Part shown: piece after piece, positions 18,597 through 29,154 of the stretch
Position numbering within the stretch: the first letter of the stretch is position 1
Layout of the letters: every line of letters begins with the position of its first letter
From: Bacteroidota bacterium
GTDB taxonomy: Bacteria > Bacteroidota > Bacteroidia > Bacteroidales > CAIXZF01
Reading direction: 5' to 3'
DNA length: 64,000 bases
Assembly: GCA_022709385.1 (NCBI GenBank)
Contig: JAKLIX010000001.1
Location: forward strand, 310,001 to 374,000
Notes under the pieces: generated by a model
Databases searched by the model: none
Told to the model about the DNA's origin: nothing
Seen by the model: the letters and a program-made list of their open reading frames with translations, nothing else
Translations under genes and position numbers: made by a program

Positions 18597-21452
18597 TTAG
18601 CGGGTCTTTGTCATCATTTTGTACTGGGAGAATGTTCCCGATGAGGAACGGGCTTCAAGTTTTACTGGATAGATGCCCGCTGCCAGTTTTTCTCCGTTGA
18701 ATGGTACCCGGTGATAACCGGCAGCCTGCCTTTCTTCTACGATGACAGCTATCAGAGCACCCAGCGGATTGTACACTTTCAGGTTGACATCGGCTTCTTC
18801 TGAGAGGTAATAGGCGATTTCTGTCTGTACGGCAAAGGGATTCGGGTAGTTCTGACCGAGTGCGAAACGTTCTGTGCTTTGATCTGAAAACAGCCTGGCA
18901 AGGTTCAGCCTGACATTTTCGTAAGGAATCCCTCTGGAATCACTTACCTCCGAACCGGGCATCAGGTTAAAATCAAGTTTCCCCAGCAGGGGTCTGTCGC
19001 CGGTACGGATACGAAGGCTGAACAAGGCTTCTCCTGCATCAATGCCGATCCCCTGCAGGGAGTACCAGGCAATGCTGAGGATATTGCCTTCTGTCTTGAA
19101 AATGAGATTGTCTTGAAAGGCCGGATTCTTGAGCAATACCTCCTCAACAGAAATTAGATCTCCCGGATATTCCATGACAACCGAAATAGCACCGGCGGCA
19201 ATATCTTCAGCAGCAATAAAAGGGAGAAGATACTCCTCGCCGTTTTGGATCTTGATCAGGCCTTCTTCTTCGATCCGGATTTTTGGGCTTATCCTGGTGC
19301 CGGGGATATAGGAACCATCCACATCGCCCATGCAAAGCACGGGGAAATCCCTGTTCACGCTGGGCCCCCCGAGTTCAACGGTGTCAGAACCATTGTACCA
19401 GTCACCGGCAGAAAAAGCACTGATGAAATTAACAAAGCGTCTGGCAATGAGTAGCGCATCTGCAGCATTGACCGTACCGGTGTTGTTTACATCGGCAGCT
19501 TTCCTTTTGGTCTCACCCAGGGTGATCATGCTGGCAAAGTGCCTCAATACCAGCAGGGCGTCGGTGGCATTCACCCCTCCCCAGGGCTTTTCGATGTCGG
19601 GTTTCACGAGGTATTGACCCGGGTCTTTATCGATGAACAGATAATTTCCGTTTAGAAATGTTGAAGCTGAATCAGTTTCGGGTTGTGAAAGATTGAAGAG
19701 CTTAACCCAGGAATTGGTAATGGGGGTGCTCAGGCTGTTTTCATAGAACACCCGGCCACTCAGTGCGGAAATGATGGTGACTGTGATGCTGTCGGAGTAA
19801 CTGGTACATACCCCGTTGCCTGCCATACAACGAAACACGTAACCATTAAAGGTTAGGGGAATGTCAGTGATCTGAAGGACAGGGGTGCTGACACCTGCGA
19901 AGTTTTGATTATCAGACAGTGGCTCAAAATTTAAGCCTCCGTCGGAGCTGCTTTCCCACTGGTAGGATTTGGCTCCCTGTGCGCTAAGCTGCAAACTCAC
20001 GTCTTCTCCGCTGAGTACTGTAAGAGAAGTGTTTACAGGGCCGAACACCGGTGCCGGACTCAGTACACAGGATGCTTCGGCTTCCGTTTTAAGGGTTTCT
20101 GTATTACCGGTATGGTCTCTTGCCAGGGAGAAAAAGCGGTATTGGGAGCAGGCTTTACCGCTAAAGGATAGGCTGCTGTCTGCCGGGGTTTCACCATATT
20201 TTTCAAAAGGACCTCCGTTTTCTGAGACGTACAGTTCAACCGCTGCCACACCCGAACCGCCGTTATCGTCCTGGCTGGTAAAGCTCAGTGTGATTACAGT
20301 TGTGTCATAAGATGCAGCCAATGCATTCACATGGCTTGTCGGAGCTTCTGCATCTGCAATGTTGTGCCAGATGTTGGTGGCGATGAAAGGATTGACATCG
20401 AAGGTAATGATTCCCTGGGCCTTCAGGCTGTCTCCGGTAACCACATTGTTTTTGGGTTTGACCGTAAAGGTGACATAGCCTTCCCCGGCATGAGTGGAAT
20501 CATTTACCGGAAGCAATCCCTTCAGGGGATCCTGGGGTGGCAGTCCGGTAGCAGGATCGACTGCCTGGAAGATCCAGAATGCGTTGTTGTTTGCCACATC
20601 GATTCCGGCGATTACATCAACCCATACACCGATGGAGTCTTCCAGATTGAGGCGGGCGTTATAGGTGGTGCTGTTAGGCGGAACAGAAAAAGTCATATTG
20701 GCAAAACTGAAATTTCCCAGCCGGAAGGAAGCCCTGTTGATCAATTGTTCGAAGGAGTAAGTCACAAGGACACGCTGAGCCGGGGCTGTCGCGAAATCAG
20801 GATCGTTCTCGAAATTGATCTGGTAGGGCAATGCCTGCCTTGAGGAATAATACTGTTGTTCGGCATAACCGGCCGGACCCACGATATCGTTGGGATCTCT
20901 CGAACAAAGCACCGGAACAAAGGACACGGCCACCCTGGTTTGTCCGATGCAGTTGTTGGCATCTGTGACGGTGAAGGTGTATGATCCGCTGCTGTTCACG
21001 GTAAGGCTGTTTGCCGGACTGAAGGCGTAGGGGGGGGTACCGCCCGAGCCGGCAGCGGTGATGGTGATTACAGGCGGGCCGTCCTGGATGCAAAAAGGAA
21101 TGGTACCGCCGCTGGAAACTTCAATATCGATGGATCCTTCGTTACGGACAACGGCTGTTCCGACACCCTTGCAGTGGTGTGCATCAGTGACTGTTACCGT
21201 GTAGGTTCCGGGCGCAAGGTTATTGATCGATGCTGAGGTGGCTCCGTTCGACCATTTATAAATGAAAGGGAAATGAGCATTCTCAACGCCGGTGACTGTT
21301 GCCGAACCGGTATTCCCGCTGCAACTGGTGTGTGTGACAGCGATCTGTACTTGGGCCCCGACTGTCAAAGTGCCCGAAAACATTGCGAGGAATAACCAGG
21401 CTGACAGTAAGTTAATGCCGGCCGGTCTTATATACAGAGGATTTAATTTCAT
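18597..21452 (-). CDS. Large T9SS-sorted protein with SprB-like, dockerin-like and cohesin-like modules
   Basis: 951 residues. Signal peptide 1-33, then SprB-like repeats (about 35-180; WSNGATSASINNLAPGTYT is the typical core), a conserved domain of Bacteroidota surface proteins (about 185-360; PYQINFENDPDFATAPAQRV), an Ig-like domain (about 460-555), and a carboxypeptidase-regulatory-like segment leading to paired dockerin-like loops (GGVNATDALLVLRHFAS and ADVNNTGTVNAADALLIARR, about 610-675). A cohesin-like beta domain (about 720-850) and a type-A sorting domain (about 860-951; LGQNYPNPFAVQTEI) follow. It is the only protein of the run with a sorting domain, so it is the best candidate for the surface anchor. 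It ends 105 bp before the FISUMP start. Confidence 0.85.
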   Translation of the reverse strand: MKLNPLYIRPAGINLLSAWLFLAMFSGTLTVGAQVQIAVTHTSCSGNTGSATVTGVENAHFPFIYKWSNGATSASINNLAPGTYTVTVTDAHHCKGVGTAVVRNEGSIDIEVSSGGTIPFCIQDGPPVITITAAGSGGTPPYAFSPANSLTVNSSGSYTFTVTDANNCIGQTRVAVSFVPVLCSRDPNDIVGPAGYAEQQYYSSRQALPYQINFENDPDFATAPAQRVLVTYSFEQLINRASFRLGNFSFANMTFSVPPNSTTYNARLNLEDSIGVWVDVIAGIDVANNNAFWIFQAVDPATGLPPQDPLKGLLPVNDSTHAGEGYVTFTVKPKNNVVTGDSLKAQGIITFDVNPFIATNIWHNIADAEAPTSHVNALAASYDTTVITLSFTSQDDNGGSGVAAVELYVSENGGPFEKYGETPADSSLSFSGKACSQYRFFSLARDHTGNTETLKTEAEASCVLSPAPVFGPVNTSLTVLSGEDVSLQLSAQGAKSYQWESSSDGGLNFEPLSDNQNFAGVSTPVLQITDIPLTFNGYVFRCMAGNGVCTSYSDSITVTIISALSGRVFYENSLSTPITNSWVKLFNLSQPETDSASTFLNGNYLFIDKDPGQYLVKPDIEKPWGGVNATDALLVLRHFASMITLGETKRKAADVNNTGTVNAADALLIARRFVNFISAFSAGDWYNGSDTVELGGPSVNRDFPVLCMGDVDGSYIPGTRISPKIRIEEEGLIKIQNGEEYLLPFIAAEDIAAGAISVVMEYPGDLISVEEVLLKNPAFQDNLIFKTEGNILSIAWYSLQGIGIDAGEALFSLRIRTGDRPLLGKLDFNLMPGSEVSDSRGIPYENVRLNLARLFSDQSTERFALGQNYPNPFAVQTEIAYYLSEEADVNLKVYNPLGALIAVIVEERQAAGYHRVPFNGEKLAAGIYPVKLEARSSSGTFSQYKMMTKTR

Positions 21453-21472
21453 GGCTTGAAGGTGTTTTTATG

Positions 21473-22801
21473 TTATTCACAAACATCCCCGGTGCCGTCA
21501 CAATCGGTATCGGCCTGGTCGGGGTTATGGGTATCGGGACAGTTGTCAAAGGCATTCAGGATACCGTCTCCGTCCCTGTCCTGGTCACAGCTATCCCCGA
21601 TGCCGTCATTGTCGCTGTCGGTTTGGTCCACATTGATGATATGCGGGCAATTGTCGCAGAAATCACCGATATTGTCGCCGTCTGTATCAGTCTGGTCGGG
21701 GTCGTAAATCCACGGGCAGGCATCATCATTGTTAAGAATGCCGTCTCCGTCAATATCCGGATCATTGCTGTTGGAAATGCCGTCTCCGTCGATATCATCG
21801 TCACAAACATCGCCGAAACCGTCATTGTCGGTGTCCCGCTGGTTGTAGTTTGCAATTTGCGGGCAATTGTCACAACTGTCGCCGATCATATCCATATCTG
21901 AATCGGTTTGAGCGGGATTTGCATCGTAGGGACAGTTGTCGCAGGCATTCCCCGTTCCGTCTTCGTCAGTATCTTCCTGATTCACATTGGGTTTACCGGG
22001 GCAGTTGTCGCAGGCATTTCCTCTTCCGTCATTATCGCTGTCCAGCTGTTCAGGATTAGCGGTGCAGGGACAGTTGTCCTGAAGGTTGCCGGCACCATCC
22101 CCATCAAGGTCATCCGTACTGAGCATTTCATGTGGCGTGTGGAATTTCAGATAGCCCTGGATATTTGCATTCATGGGAAGCGAATCATACAAGGGTGCTG
22201 CATACCAATTTCCGTTTTCGGTTTCAAAGAAATACGCTGAATTACTGGTGTCGGAATCTGAGTAAAGCCTGACCTCAGCAAGAAAACCGGAATAAACATT
22301 CCATCCCATTAAGATCTCCATGGAATCGATACCGGAAATCAGGGAATCGAACAGATTTGCTGTTACGGGATCAGTGAGCTCTTCAAGGATACCCGCCTGG
22401 TATTGAGGCAGGTATTGGGAAGCAACATTGGCGTGATTTCCGGACTTGTAAGCAGAAAGTAAGCGACAAAGTGCAGCGAAGGGAGTATTGACAGTGAGGC
22501 TGTTCAGACTGCCTGTCAGATCATTCACCGGCCATCTCGTGCCTGGTGGGGGGAAGGTTGCCTGTACCGTGTAAACCTGAAGGGTATCACAAACAGTATT
22601 AGCAGGATCAGCGGTGAAACCCTGAGGTCCGGTCAACGGTATCGTCAGATGGCAGGTGTTCAGTTGAAAGCCTGGAAAAGTATCTGCCCTTGGCGTATAA
22701 ACTGAACTGGCCAATACGTTTTGAAAAATGGCGGCAATGCTGCTGGTTAAAATAAGAATAATCACATATTTTATGTGCAGACTGCTTGTGGTTGTTTTCA
22801 T
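21473..22801 (-). CDS. Secreted protein with seven thrombospondin type-3 repeats
   Basis: 442 residues with a signal peptide or N-terminal membrane anchor (residues about 8-30). Residues 30-225 form an unrecognised globular domain with a paired Cys pattern. From about 228 to the end there are seven calcium-binding TSP3 units (DNCPxxxNxxQxDxDxDGxGDxCD). TSP3 units bind Ca2+ and often act as rigid stalks in Bacteroidota outer-membrane or secreted proteins. The protein stops right after the last unit with no sorting domain or OmpA domain, so either a partner anchors it or it is released. It starts 5 bp after the upstream gene and ends 20 bp before the 951-residue gene. Confidence 0.85.
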   Translation of the reverse strand: MKTTTSSLHIKYVIILILTSSIAAIFQNVLASSVYTPRADTFPGFQLNTCHLTIPLTGPQGFTADPANTVCDTLQVYTVQATFPPPGTRWPVNDLTGSLNSLTVNTPFAALCRLLSAYKSGNHANVASQYLPQYQAGILEELTDPVTANLFDSLISGIDSMEILMGWNVYSGFLAEVRLYSDSDTSNSAYFFETENGNWYAAPLYDSLPMNANIQGYLKFHTPHEMLSTDDLDGDGAGNLQDNCPCTANPEQLDSDNDGRGNACDNCPGKPNVNQEDTDEDGTGNACDNCPYDANPAQTDSDMDMIGDSCDNCPQIANYNQRDTDNDGFGDVCDDDIDGDGISNSNDPDIDGDGILNNDDACPWIYDPDQTDTDGDNIGDFCDNCPHIINVDQTDSDNDGIGDSCDQDRDGDGILNAFDNCPDTHNPDQADTDCDGTGDVCE

Positions 22802-22806
22802 CGTTT

Positions 22807-24024
22807 TCAGTTTATAAAGGGATTACCGCATGTCTGGGGAATAAGCTCTCTCGAGACTTTTTTGGTGACAAAGGAGATCAGCTTCACCTCCCCGACAACA
22901 TCGAGTTTTACACAATAATTACCGGATCCTTTCGGGGGATCATCCGTTCCGAAACAAACTTGTAAATCAGGGACTGAGCTGGTGGCCACCACCTGCAGGG
23001 AGGCTTTGAGCACTGAGCCGTTGAGCACCGTTCCACTTATTCCACCGCCCACGGTAACCTCCGGTGAGATTGAAAAGCAAAGTTTCTTTTCTGAACATCC
23101 AGTTTCATAATTTGCTGAAACACCTCCGCAAATACCTGCCGATAAACTCACGTTGGCAGAAGCGATATATGGGATTCCAAAAAACGGAAAGTCGCATGCA
23201 AATTCTCCGCATATTTTTGGGCTAAAAGAGAGCAAATAATTGGATATGGCACAGTTGTTATCCAGGTCACAGCACTTCTTGCTTCGTGCAACGGAAAAAT
23301 TGTTGGTGACTGTCAAATCCGGTGCACATATTAAAGGTATAATCGGGTTGTCACGGAATTTGTAGAATTTATTAATGGCATCGCTGATGTTGTCAATAAA
23401 TTTTTCCTGCAGAGTTGTAAGATTAGCGGGAAGCTGGACACCCAATTCCTCAGTGATGCTTTCATCCACAGCAGGCAATGAAACCTGGTAGTTTGGGCCG
23501 CTTGCGCATCCTATGGAAACGCCATGTGTGGAGGTATAATACATTTGCTGATTCTGGGGCATAATTACCGGAGGGAAAAAACTCACAAGATGATCAAGAC
23601 CGGGGGGGGTTGTGGTAATATCAAACATCTCAGGGATAAGGGTTTCTCCTGTTTTATAACAACAGAATTTTGGTGTGATTGAGAAATCATCCACTGTCCC
23701 GACAGTCACAGTCACCTGATCGACAGCCGAATAGCTGAAATTTTCTCCTGATACATAAAGCGTATAGGTTGTTGTGACGGAAGGAGAGGCCGTGGGATTG
23801 GAAATAAACCAGTTGTTCAGTCCTGTGGAAGGTTCCCAGTAGTAGCAATATCCTTCTATGCCTTTACTGCCGATTTGCACGGGTATGGCGGTACCATCCG
23901 GTTTCAGGCAGGTGTTTTTATCCGGTCCTGCTTCGTTCCCTGCAAGTAAAGTAATGGCTGACAGACTAAGCGATATAAGCGGGATAGATAATATAACGTG
24001 GCGGAAAGGCTTTTTTTGTTTCAT
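22807..24024 (-). CDS. Secreted protein of unknown function with an N-terminal PKD-like domain
   Basis: 405 residues from Met at 24024 (MKQKKPFRH), which gives the better signal peptide; the ORF opens 5 codons earlier. Residues about 30-105 look like a PKD/Ig-like domain ([24 protein letters not shown]), common in Bacteroidota surface proteins. The rest is cysteine-rich ([22 protein letters not shown]) and beta-rich and was not recognised. The Cys pairs suggest disulfides in the periplasm or outside. It lies 19 bp after the CARDB gene and 5 bp before the TSP3 gene, and so belongs to the same transcript. Confidence 0.65.
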   Translation of the reverse strand: MKQKKPFRHVILSIPLISLSLSAITLLAGNEAGPDKNTCLKPDGTAIPVQIGSKGIEGYCYYWEPSTGLNNWFISNPTASPSVTTTYTLYVSGENFSYSAVDQVTVTVGTVDDFSITPKFCCYKTGETLIPEMFDITTTPPGLDHLVSFFPPVIMPQNQQMYYTSTHGVSIGCASGPNYQVSLPAVDESITEELGVQLPANLTTLQEKFIDNISDAINKFYKFRDNPIIPLICAPDLTVTNNFSVARSKKCCDLDNNCAISNYLLSFSPKICGEFACDFPFFGIPYIASANVSLSAGICGGVSANYETGCSEKKLCFSISPEVTVGGGISGTVLNGSVLKASLQVVATSSVPDLQVCFGTDDPPKGSGNYCVKLDVVGEVKLISFVTKKVSRELIPQTCGNPFIN

Positions 24025-24043
24025 ATTAATGATTTGCAAATGG

Positions 24044-26641
24044 TTAGTATTTTGGTATCTGTATTGAAAAACCGAGCCCGCTGGAGGCTTTTGAAAAGAC
24101 AGTCACCGAACCGCTCACTCCCGGCCTGAGTATATTGGGGGGGCCTCCCGTTTCCCTGAGTTCTATCAGAAGGTTATGGATACCTTGTTCAAGGCCTGCA
24201 AGATTAAAGGAAACAGGTGCCCCGGCCACACTTTTCAGGATGAGGTTGGGCAGGTCAAGGTTGGCGGTTCCGCTGTTGGCATATTCGATGATGATGGGAA
24301 CGATCCCGTTGGGCCGGGCGTTCGGGGGCTGGTATACATTGACATCAAGGCTCGGGAACAGGCCCTGTACCACCCTGAATCCGTCCTTCAGCAAGGCCAG
24401 CCCCCCGCATTGCTTGTCGCCAACTACATCGTATTTTCCTAAATCCCTTCCTTCCAGATCAAAGGTGACAAAGACCCTGGAACTGTTCACATAGACCAGA
24501 TCGTAGCCAAAGACTTTTGTTTCGTTCCGGTGCAGAAACAGCGACATCCCCGGGGTAAATTTTGAACCGGTGATCTGAACCGTAATCTTACCTGTATTAC
24601 CGCCGGTATTGGCATGTATACTGAGTATCTCGAATTCAAGTATCCTGGCAAACAGCATGATATCCTGTTCACTCCGGTCGGGATGCTTTCCGTATACCAA
24701 CACATAATAAGTACCCGGTACCAGCGAGGGGACAACCACATCCTGGTTACCGGATGCCGCTGAGGTAAAGGCGTAATCGAAACTGCTCCTGGTAGGAACG
24801 CTGCCATGTTTAAGATATAACTCATTGATCCCGAGGATAGAGTCGCCCTTCAGCCTGAGCAGCATGCTTTCTTCGGCAAGTTCTGCCGGAATCTCAATCC
24901 GGTAATAAAGGGGGATGTCGTTCACCAGGATATCAGGGGTCCAGGTATCAAAGGGCAATTCGGGTACAGTTACCACGGTCTTTTCTTCAGAAGCCCCGTG
25001 ATTGTTGGATTCATTGCTTTCATAAATATTGTTGAGAACATCTGTCCTGATAATCACATGCCATTGGCCCACGGAAACATCATTCAGCACAGCGGTGGCA
25101 GACCTGCCGAGCTGCGTCTGAGGTCCTAAGTTCACGCTACCCTCAAGGCTGGTGAAAAGAATATCCCCGATATCCCAGACATCGTCAGTGGAAAAATAGA
25201 CCAGTTCTGTCATGTTCCCCGCCACAGGAAAAGTTCCCTGGTTTTGAAGGGACCAGTAGATGGTACATAATCCTCCGGCCATCACAGTATCGGGTACGAT
25301 CACCTGGGTAGCCAACAGGTCGGCAGGAGGTGGTTGCTGCAGAAATACAAGACTGGGTTTCAGATTATTGTCTTCGAGACCGTGTTCATACACCAGGTTG
25401 GTGGCATCGGTTTGCATGAAGAGGATATAGTTTCCTCCGGGCCAATTTGGCATGGTAACCGAAAGACTGTCGGTATAGGATTCCCCGGGTGCCAGTGATC
25501 CGTAATGGGCTTTGGCCCCGATTGAAAAGGTGTTCGGATTGAAGTTCATGCTTGACGAGAGATAAAACCGGTCTGTCCAGGCTGCCGGATTCGTAATGCC
25601 TGTACCATTGTTTTTAACTGTGTATCGGAGCATGAAGGGCTGACCGGTGAGGGCGGTTCCGGAGGCTTCCAGGCTGGTCACCACCAGGTCGGGAGGAGGT
25701 GTGAGCGTGATGGTAATGGGCTGCGGAGTCCCGTTTTCGTCACGGACAAGACCGGCATTATTCTGGAAATCTGCATCCTGGTTGACGTTGTTTCTGTCAG
25801 CTACCATCATCAGGTAATAACTACCGGAAATACCATTGGGAATGTTGAAGTTCCTGGTGGAAGCGTAGCCGGCATTTGCTTCGAGACTGCCGTATCGTGT
25901 TATGATACCCGCCTCAATATCGGCGATGGGATTCAAGAGGGTGTCAGAAGACAGGTAAAGATGATCATTCCAATGAGTGGGAATGGTTCCCACAACGGAC
26001 ACATTCTGCACGTTCCAGCTTACCGGAATATTGCTTCCGCTGTTAGCGGAAACCGGAGCATCCATGTGGGTAAGCTGCAAGTCCACGGGCGGATAAGGTT
26101 TTACGAAAAAAGCGGGACTGTAAGCGGTATTGTTGGCATCCTGTCCGTGTTCGTAAATCGTATTATCGATGTCTGTTCTGACCATCAGGTAATAAGGCTG
26201 GCTGATTAGGGAATAGGGAAGGATTACCTGGGTAGTCACCGTATAGGAGGAATCAGGTGTAAGGGTGTCGGAGATATAGATGGTTTTCAGCGGATACGCA
26301 AGCGCAAATGGTGCCGTGCTGGCTGTGACCAGCACCTGGTCTCGCCATGCAAACACCAGGTTGGTCCCGGGTCCGCTGTTCTTCACCGTCCAGCTGATTG
26401 TCAGCGGTAAGCCGGCTTCGGCTGTATCCTGCGCCGGTGATACTTCAAGTACATGCAGGTCGCACCAGGGAGTCAGTGTTACAGCCATGGCAGCCTGGCC
26501 CTGTCCGGTATTGTTGTTCTCAAAGAGATGTTCAAAGATCGTGTTGCTTACATCGGTTACCACAAACACATAGTAATCACCGCTGATCCCTTCCGGTAGT
26601 GTCCCCTGCATCACCGCACTAATGCTGTCGCCGGGATTCAA
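24044..26641 (-). CDS. C-terminal half of the CARDB-repeat protein
   Basis: 865 codons counted from a TTG near the break. It lacks a signal peptide, so separate expression would leave it in the cytoplasm. It has the end of CARDB unit 4 and units 5-8 (recurring xDLxVTxLEA ... YTVKNNGTG ... WTDRFYLSS ... IYEHGxDxNN, about 115-120 residues each), then a beta-rich tail with an IPT/Ig-like stretch (about 690-790) ending FSIQIPKY. There is no sorting domain. CARDB units are Ig-like folds thought to mediate adhesion. Confidence 0.6.
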   Translation of the reverse strand: MNPGDSISAVMQGTLPEGISGDYYVFVVTDVSNTIFEHLFENNNTGQGQAAMAVTLTPWCDLHVLEVSPAQDTAEAGLPLTISWTVKNSGPGTNLVFAWRDQVLVTASTAPFALAYPLKTIYISDTLTPDSSYTVTTQVILPYSLISQPYYLMVRTDIDNTIYEHGQDANNTAYSPAFFVKPYPPVDLQLTHMDAPVSANSGSNIPVSWNVQNVSVVGTIPTHWNDHLYLSSDTLLNPIADIEAGIITRYGSLEANAGYASTRNFNIPNGISGSYYLMMVADRNNVNQDADFQNNAGLVRDENGTPQPITITLTPPPDLVVTSLEASGTALTGQPFMLRYTVKNNGTGITNPAAWTDRFYLSSSMNFNPNTFSIGAKAHYGSLAPGESYTDSLSVTMPNWPGGNYILFMQTDATNLVYEHGLEDNNLKPSLVFLQQPPPADLLATQVIVPDTVMAGGLCTIYWSLQNQGTFPVAGNMTELVYFSTDDVWDIGDILFTSLEGSVNLGPQTQLGRSATAVLNDVSVGQWHVIIRTDVLNNIYESNESNNHGASEEKTVVTVPELPFDTWTPDILVNDIPLYYRIEIPAELAEESMLLRLKGDSILGINELYLKHGSVPTRSSFDYAFTSAASGNQDVVVPSLVPGTYYVLVYGKHPDRSEQDIMLFARILEFEILSIHANTGGNTGKITVQITGSKFTPGMSLFLHRNETKVFGYDLVYVNSSRVFVTFDLEGRDLGKYDVVGDKQCGGLALLKDGFRVVQGLFPSLDVNVYQPPNARPNGIVPIIIEYANSGTANLDLPNLILKSVAGAPVSFNLAGLEQGIHNLLIELRETGGPPNILRPGVSGSVTVFSKASSGLGFSIQIPKY

Positions 26642-26674
26642 TACCTGGTTATAATAGTTCGTACTTGTCAGCAG

Positions 26675-28975
26675 TTACGAGCTGTTTCCGTTGAACACCG
26701 GGAACTGACTGATATAAAGCCGGTCGGTCCAGGTTCCGATTGCCTTACCCGGTCCCTCATTTACCAGGGTATAAGAAACACTGACCGCCTGACCTGAATT
26801 TCCCGATGGCGGAGGGATGACATTCCTTACCTGCAGATCAGGTGCATGGATCAGGCAGGGGGTACTGCGAAAAATATTATTCTCCTCCTGATCGTATTCA
26901 AATACCTGCATGTTTGCATCTGTAAAGACATAGAAATATGCATTACCGTTGATATTCGGAATGATCACATTTGTTTGTATCGTGTAGCTATCACCCGGAG
27001 GAAGTGCCTGATACCTTGGCAGTCCTTTCAGAAGATAAGCGTTGCTTCCCTGGAAAACCGGGGAGGGGCTGATAAAAATCCGGTCAACCCATCCGCCGGC
27101 AGCGGGATTGATGCCCTGGTTTTCGACGGTGTAGCTGACAGCAACATTTTCACCGTTACTGACGATTGCGGGCCCGCTGATAACCGTTGCCACCAGGTCG
27201 GGTGGTGGCGTCAGGAAGACAGTGAGTGAATCACTCCTCAGTCTGTTGTTGTTTTCCTGAGCATGTTCATAAATGGTATTATATGCATCGGTGAAGACAT
27301 AAAGGTAAAACCGGCCCTGAATGTAGTTGGGAATGCTGACCTGCTGGGTTTTGGTATAGGAACTGTCGGGGGCAAGAATCCCCTGATGTGTAAAAGTAGC
27401 GAGCAGTTGTGCAGAGGCAGTAAAAATCGTGTCCGGGGAAAGATAAATCCTGTCTGTCCACGTTCCGGCGGGTGTAATGGCTTGTCCGGCATTGAGAACG
27501 CTCCAGGTAACAGGAAGCAGGTTACCGGAAAAAACATTGGAAGGGATTACCAGGCTGGTCACCTGTAAATCGGGTGTCGGCGATAAAGTGACAAGGATGC
27601 TGTCCAGGCTTTTTCCGCGATTATCATATTCAATGGTTTCAGATAACTGCGACTGATAGTCCGCAAGCACGAAAACATGATGATACCCGGAGATGCCCTG
27701 TGGCAGGTTAAAGGTTATGTTTCTCTGATAACTGATACCGGGAGCGAGGGCTGAGAGATTCGGGAAAACACCGGCAAAATAGTCGGTTGAAGCATTAAAC
27801 TGATCATCCGCTGAAAGGTAAATCGCATCATACCAGGATGATGAAAGGCTGGAACCCTGCCCGGCATTTCTAACCTGCCAGCTGACACTGAGCGGCTGGT
27901 TACTGAAGGCGCTGAACGGGACCCCGATATTTTCAACCACAAGGTTAGGCAGATGCCTGATAATGAATGAACTGACCGGACCGGCCGTGATGTAGCAGGG
28001 ATTTTTGGAAACGACCCGCCATTGGTAAACCTGGCCAAATTCGAGCCCTCCGGTGATCAGGTAACTGATGGAGGCAATGTTTGAAGCGAAGGGCAGTGTG
28101 GGTTCATTCGTGCCTGATTTCCATATATATACATCGTAAGAAGCGGTATTCGATGCAGGATTCCATGATAGAAGAAAGGGGAAATTCAATCCGCCCGTAC
28201 TGTCGGATGGAATCATGCTGCTAACAGCACCCGGAAAGGATGGCAGATACACTTTCAGTTCAAAACTTTCAGTGATCGTATCCAGCCCGTCAAAAGCCAC
28301 CAGGTTGTAAATAGTTGTTATTAAAGGATTTACCTGGATATTTTGGTTTGTCGAGAAATATCCCGGCGGATCTGATGTCCACTGGTACTGAATCGTGCCG
28401 TATCCTCCGGTCAGTGCGGACTGAATTTGGACAGCCGTTCCCTCACAGATAATGGAATCAGTGGCGGTGATCGTGGCCTGAAGTTTCCGGCTTACCATGC
28501 CATCTGTAAAAAATGCTCCCTGGCCGACAGGCAGTCCCAGTGGATCAGTAACGTTTGAACCGGAAGCAATGAAATCAAGCTGGCTGACTCCGCTGTGGTA
28601 TATGAATTTAAGGTCGGCGATTTTCCCATCGGGAAGTGAAACACCATTCCCGTTCACCCAGGCAATTCCAAGGCGATTGCCATTGTTGTGGACAGTCATG
28701 ATGCTGTTGTTAAGTGCCGTATCCACCATGACCATGCTTCCCCAGCCCAGAACCAGCGGATCGTACTCAATGAAAAAGTCAAAGGAACCGATGTTTTGAA
28801 AGTTTGTTACATAGAGCGGTACAGAAACACTGTCACCGGGAAGGGCGGATACATGGCGGAGGCTGAATCCTGTTGCTTGTGCCTGCAATGTTATTGCAGC
28901 AAAAAGGATCAGTGTTGTATGGCTTATCGTCCGGAACCATTTTCTGCATGGATGAAGGGTAAACGGATGTTGCAT
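26675..28975 (-). CDS. N-terminal half of the CARDB-repeat protein, cohesin-like domain first
   Basis: 766 residues with a signal peptide (1-33). A cohesin-like domain occupies about 36-165 (GDSVSVPLYVTNFQNIGSFD, IEYDPLVL). An Ig-like and a fibronectin type III-like region follow (about 165-335; NTASYDVYIW, VYQWRVVSKN), then CARDB units 1-3 and the start of unit 4, where the TAA intervenes. If translation stops here, the product is still exported but truncated. It is the first gene of the secreted-protein run; transcription is separated from the upstream gene by a terminator at 29062-29089. Confidence 0.75.
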   Translation of the reverse strand: MQHPFTLHPCRKWFRTISHTTLILFAAITLQAQATGFSLRHVSALPGDSVSVPLYVTNFQNIGSFDFFIEYDPLVLGWGSMVMVDTALNNSIMTVHNNGNRLGIAWVNGNGVSLPDGKIADLKFIYHSGVSQLDFIASGSNVTDPLGLPVGQGAFFTDGMVSRKLQATITATDSIICEGTAVQIQSALTGGYGTIQYQWTSDPPGYFSTNQNIQVNPLITTIYNLVAFDGLDTITESFELKVYLPSFPGAVSSMIPSDSTGGLNFPFLLSWNPASNTASYDVYIWKSGTNEPTLPFASNIASISYLITGGLEFGQVYQWRVVSKNPCYITAGPVSSFIIRHLPNLVVENIGVPFSAFSNQPLSVSWQVRNAGQGSSLSSSWYDAIYLSADDQFNASTDYFAGVFPNLSALAPGISYQRNITFNLPQGISGYHHVFVLADYQSQLSETIEYDNRGKSLDSILVTLSPTPDLQVTSLVIPSNVFSGNLLPVTWSVLNAGQAITPAGTWTDRIYLSPDTIFTASAQLLATFTHQGILAPDSSYTKTQQVSIPNYIQGRFYLYVFTDAYNTIYEHAQENNNRLRSDSLTVFLTPPPDLVATVISGPAIVSNGENVAVSYTVENQGINPAAGGWVDRIFISPSPVFQGSNAYLLKGLPRYQALPPGDSYTIQTNVIIPNINGNAYFYVFTDANMQVFEYDQEENNIFRSTPCLIHAPDLQVRNVIPPPSGNSGQAVSVSYTLVNEGPGKAIGTWTDRLYISQFPVFNGNSS

Positions 28976-29061
28976 AGGCCGGTTTGTATATTATTATTCT
29001 CAATAAGACTGACAAATTCAAACAAATGCTTGCATATGACAGGCGCAAGCATGTTTAAAAC

Positions 29062-29089
29062 AAAAAAGCCGGAATTGGAGTTTTCCGGC
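29062..29089 (-). terminator. Rho-independent terminator of the MORN-like repeat gene
   Basis: On the minus strand GCCGGAA pairs with TTCCGGC (7-bp stem, 8-base loop) and is followed by TTTTTTG. It lies about 65 bp past the stop of the gene at 29155-29808 and before the CARDB gene. Confidence 0.8.
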
Positions 29090-29154
29090 CTGATGTTAAT
29101 AAGCTGTTAATTAATATTGGAAAGGATACCTAAGCGGCATAAGGGTTTACCGGT

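Larger units (their letters stand above)
24044..28975 (-). pseudogene. Giant CARDB-repeat gene interrupted by one in-frame TAA
   Basis: The two ORFs at 26675-28975 and 24044-26641 are in the same frame and separated only by TAA at 26675-26677 plus 11 sense codons. Together they make 1643 sense codons. The break falls inside the fourth of eight CARDB units. Aligning unit 4 with unit 3 places the stop exactly where unit 3 has Tyr (QGSNAYLL versus NGNSS-stop-LL), so a single TAC/TAT-to-TAA change explains it. No frameshift is needed. A real nonsense mutation, a sequencing or assembly error, or stop readthrough would all fit. The halves are described separately. Confidence 0.8.

Noticed and set aside
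21473..22130. CRISPR-like short repeats
   Set aside because: The repeated CAGTTGTCGCA-type DNA is the coding sequence of thrombospondin type-3 units in frame, without unique spacers.
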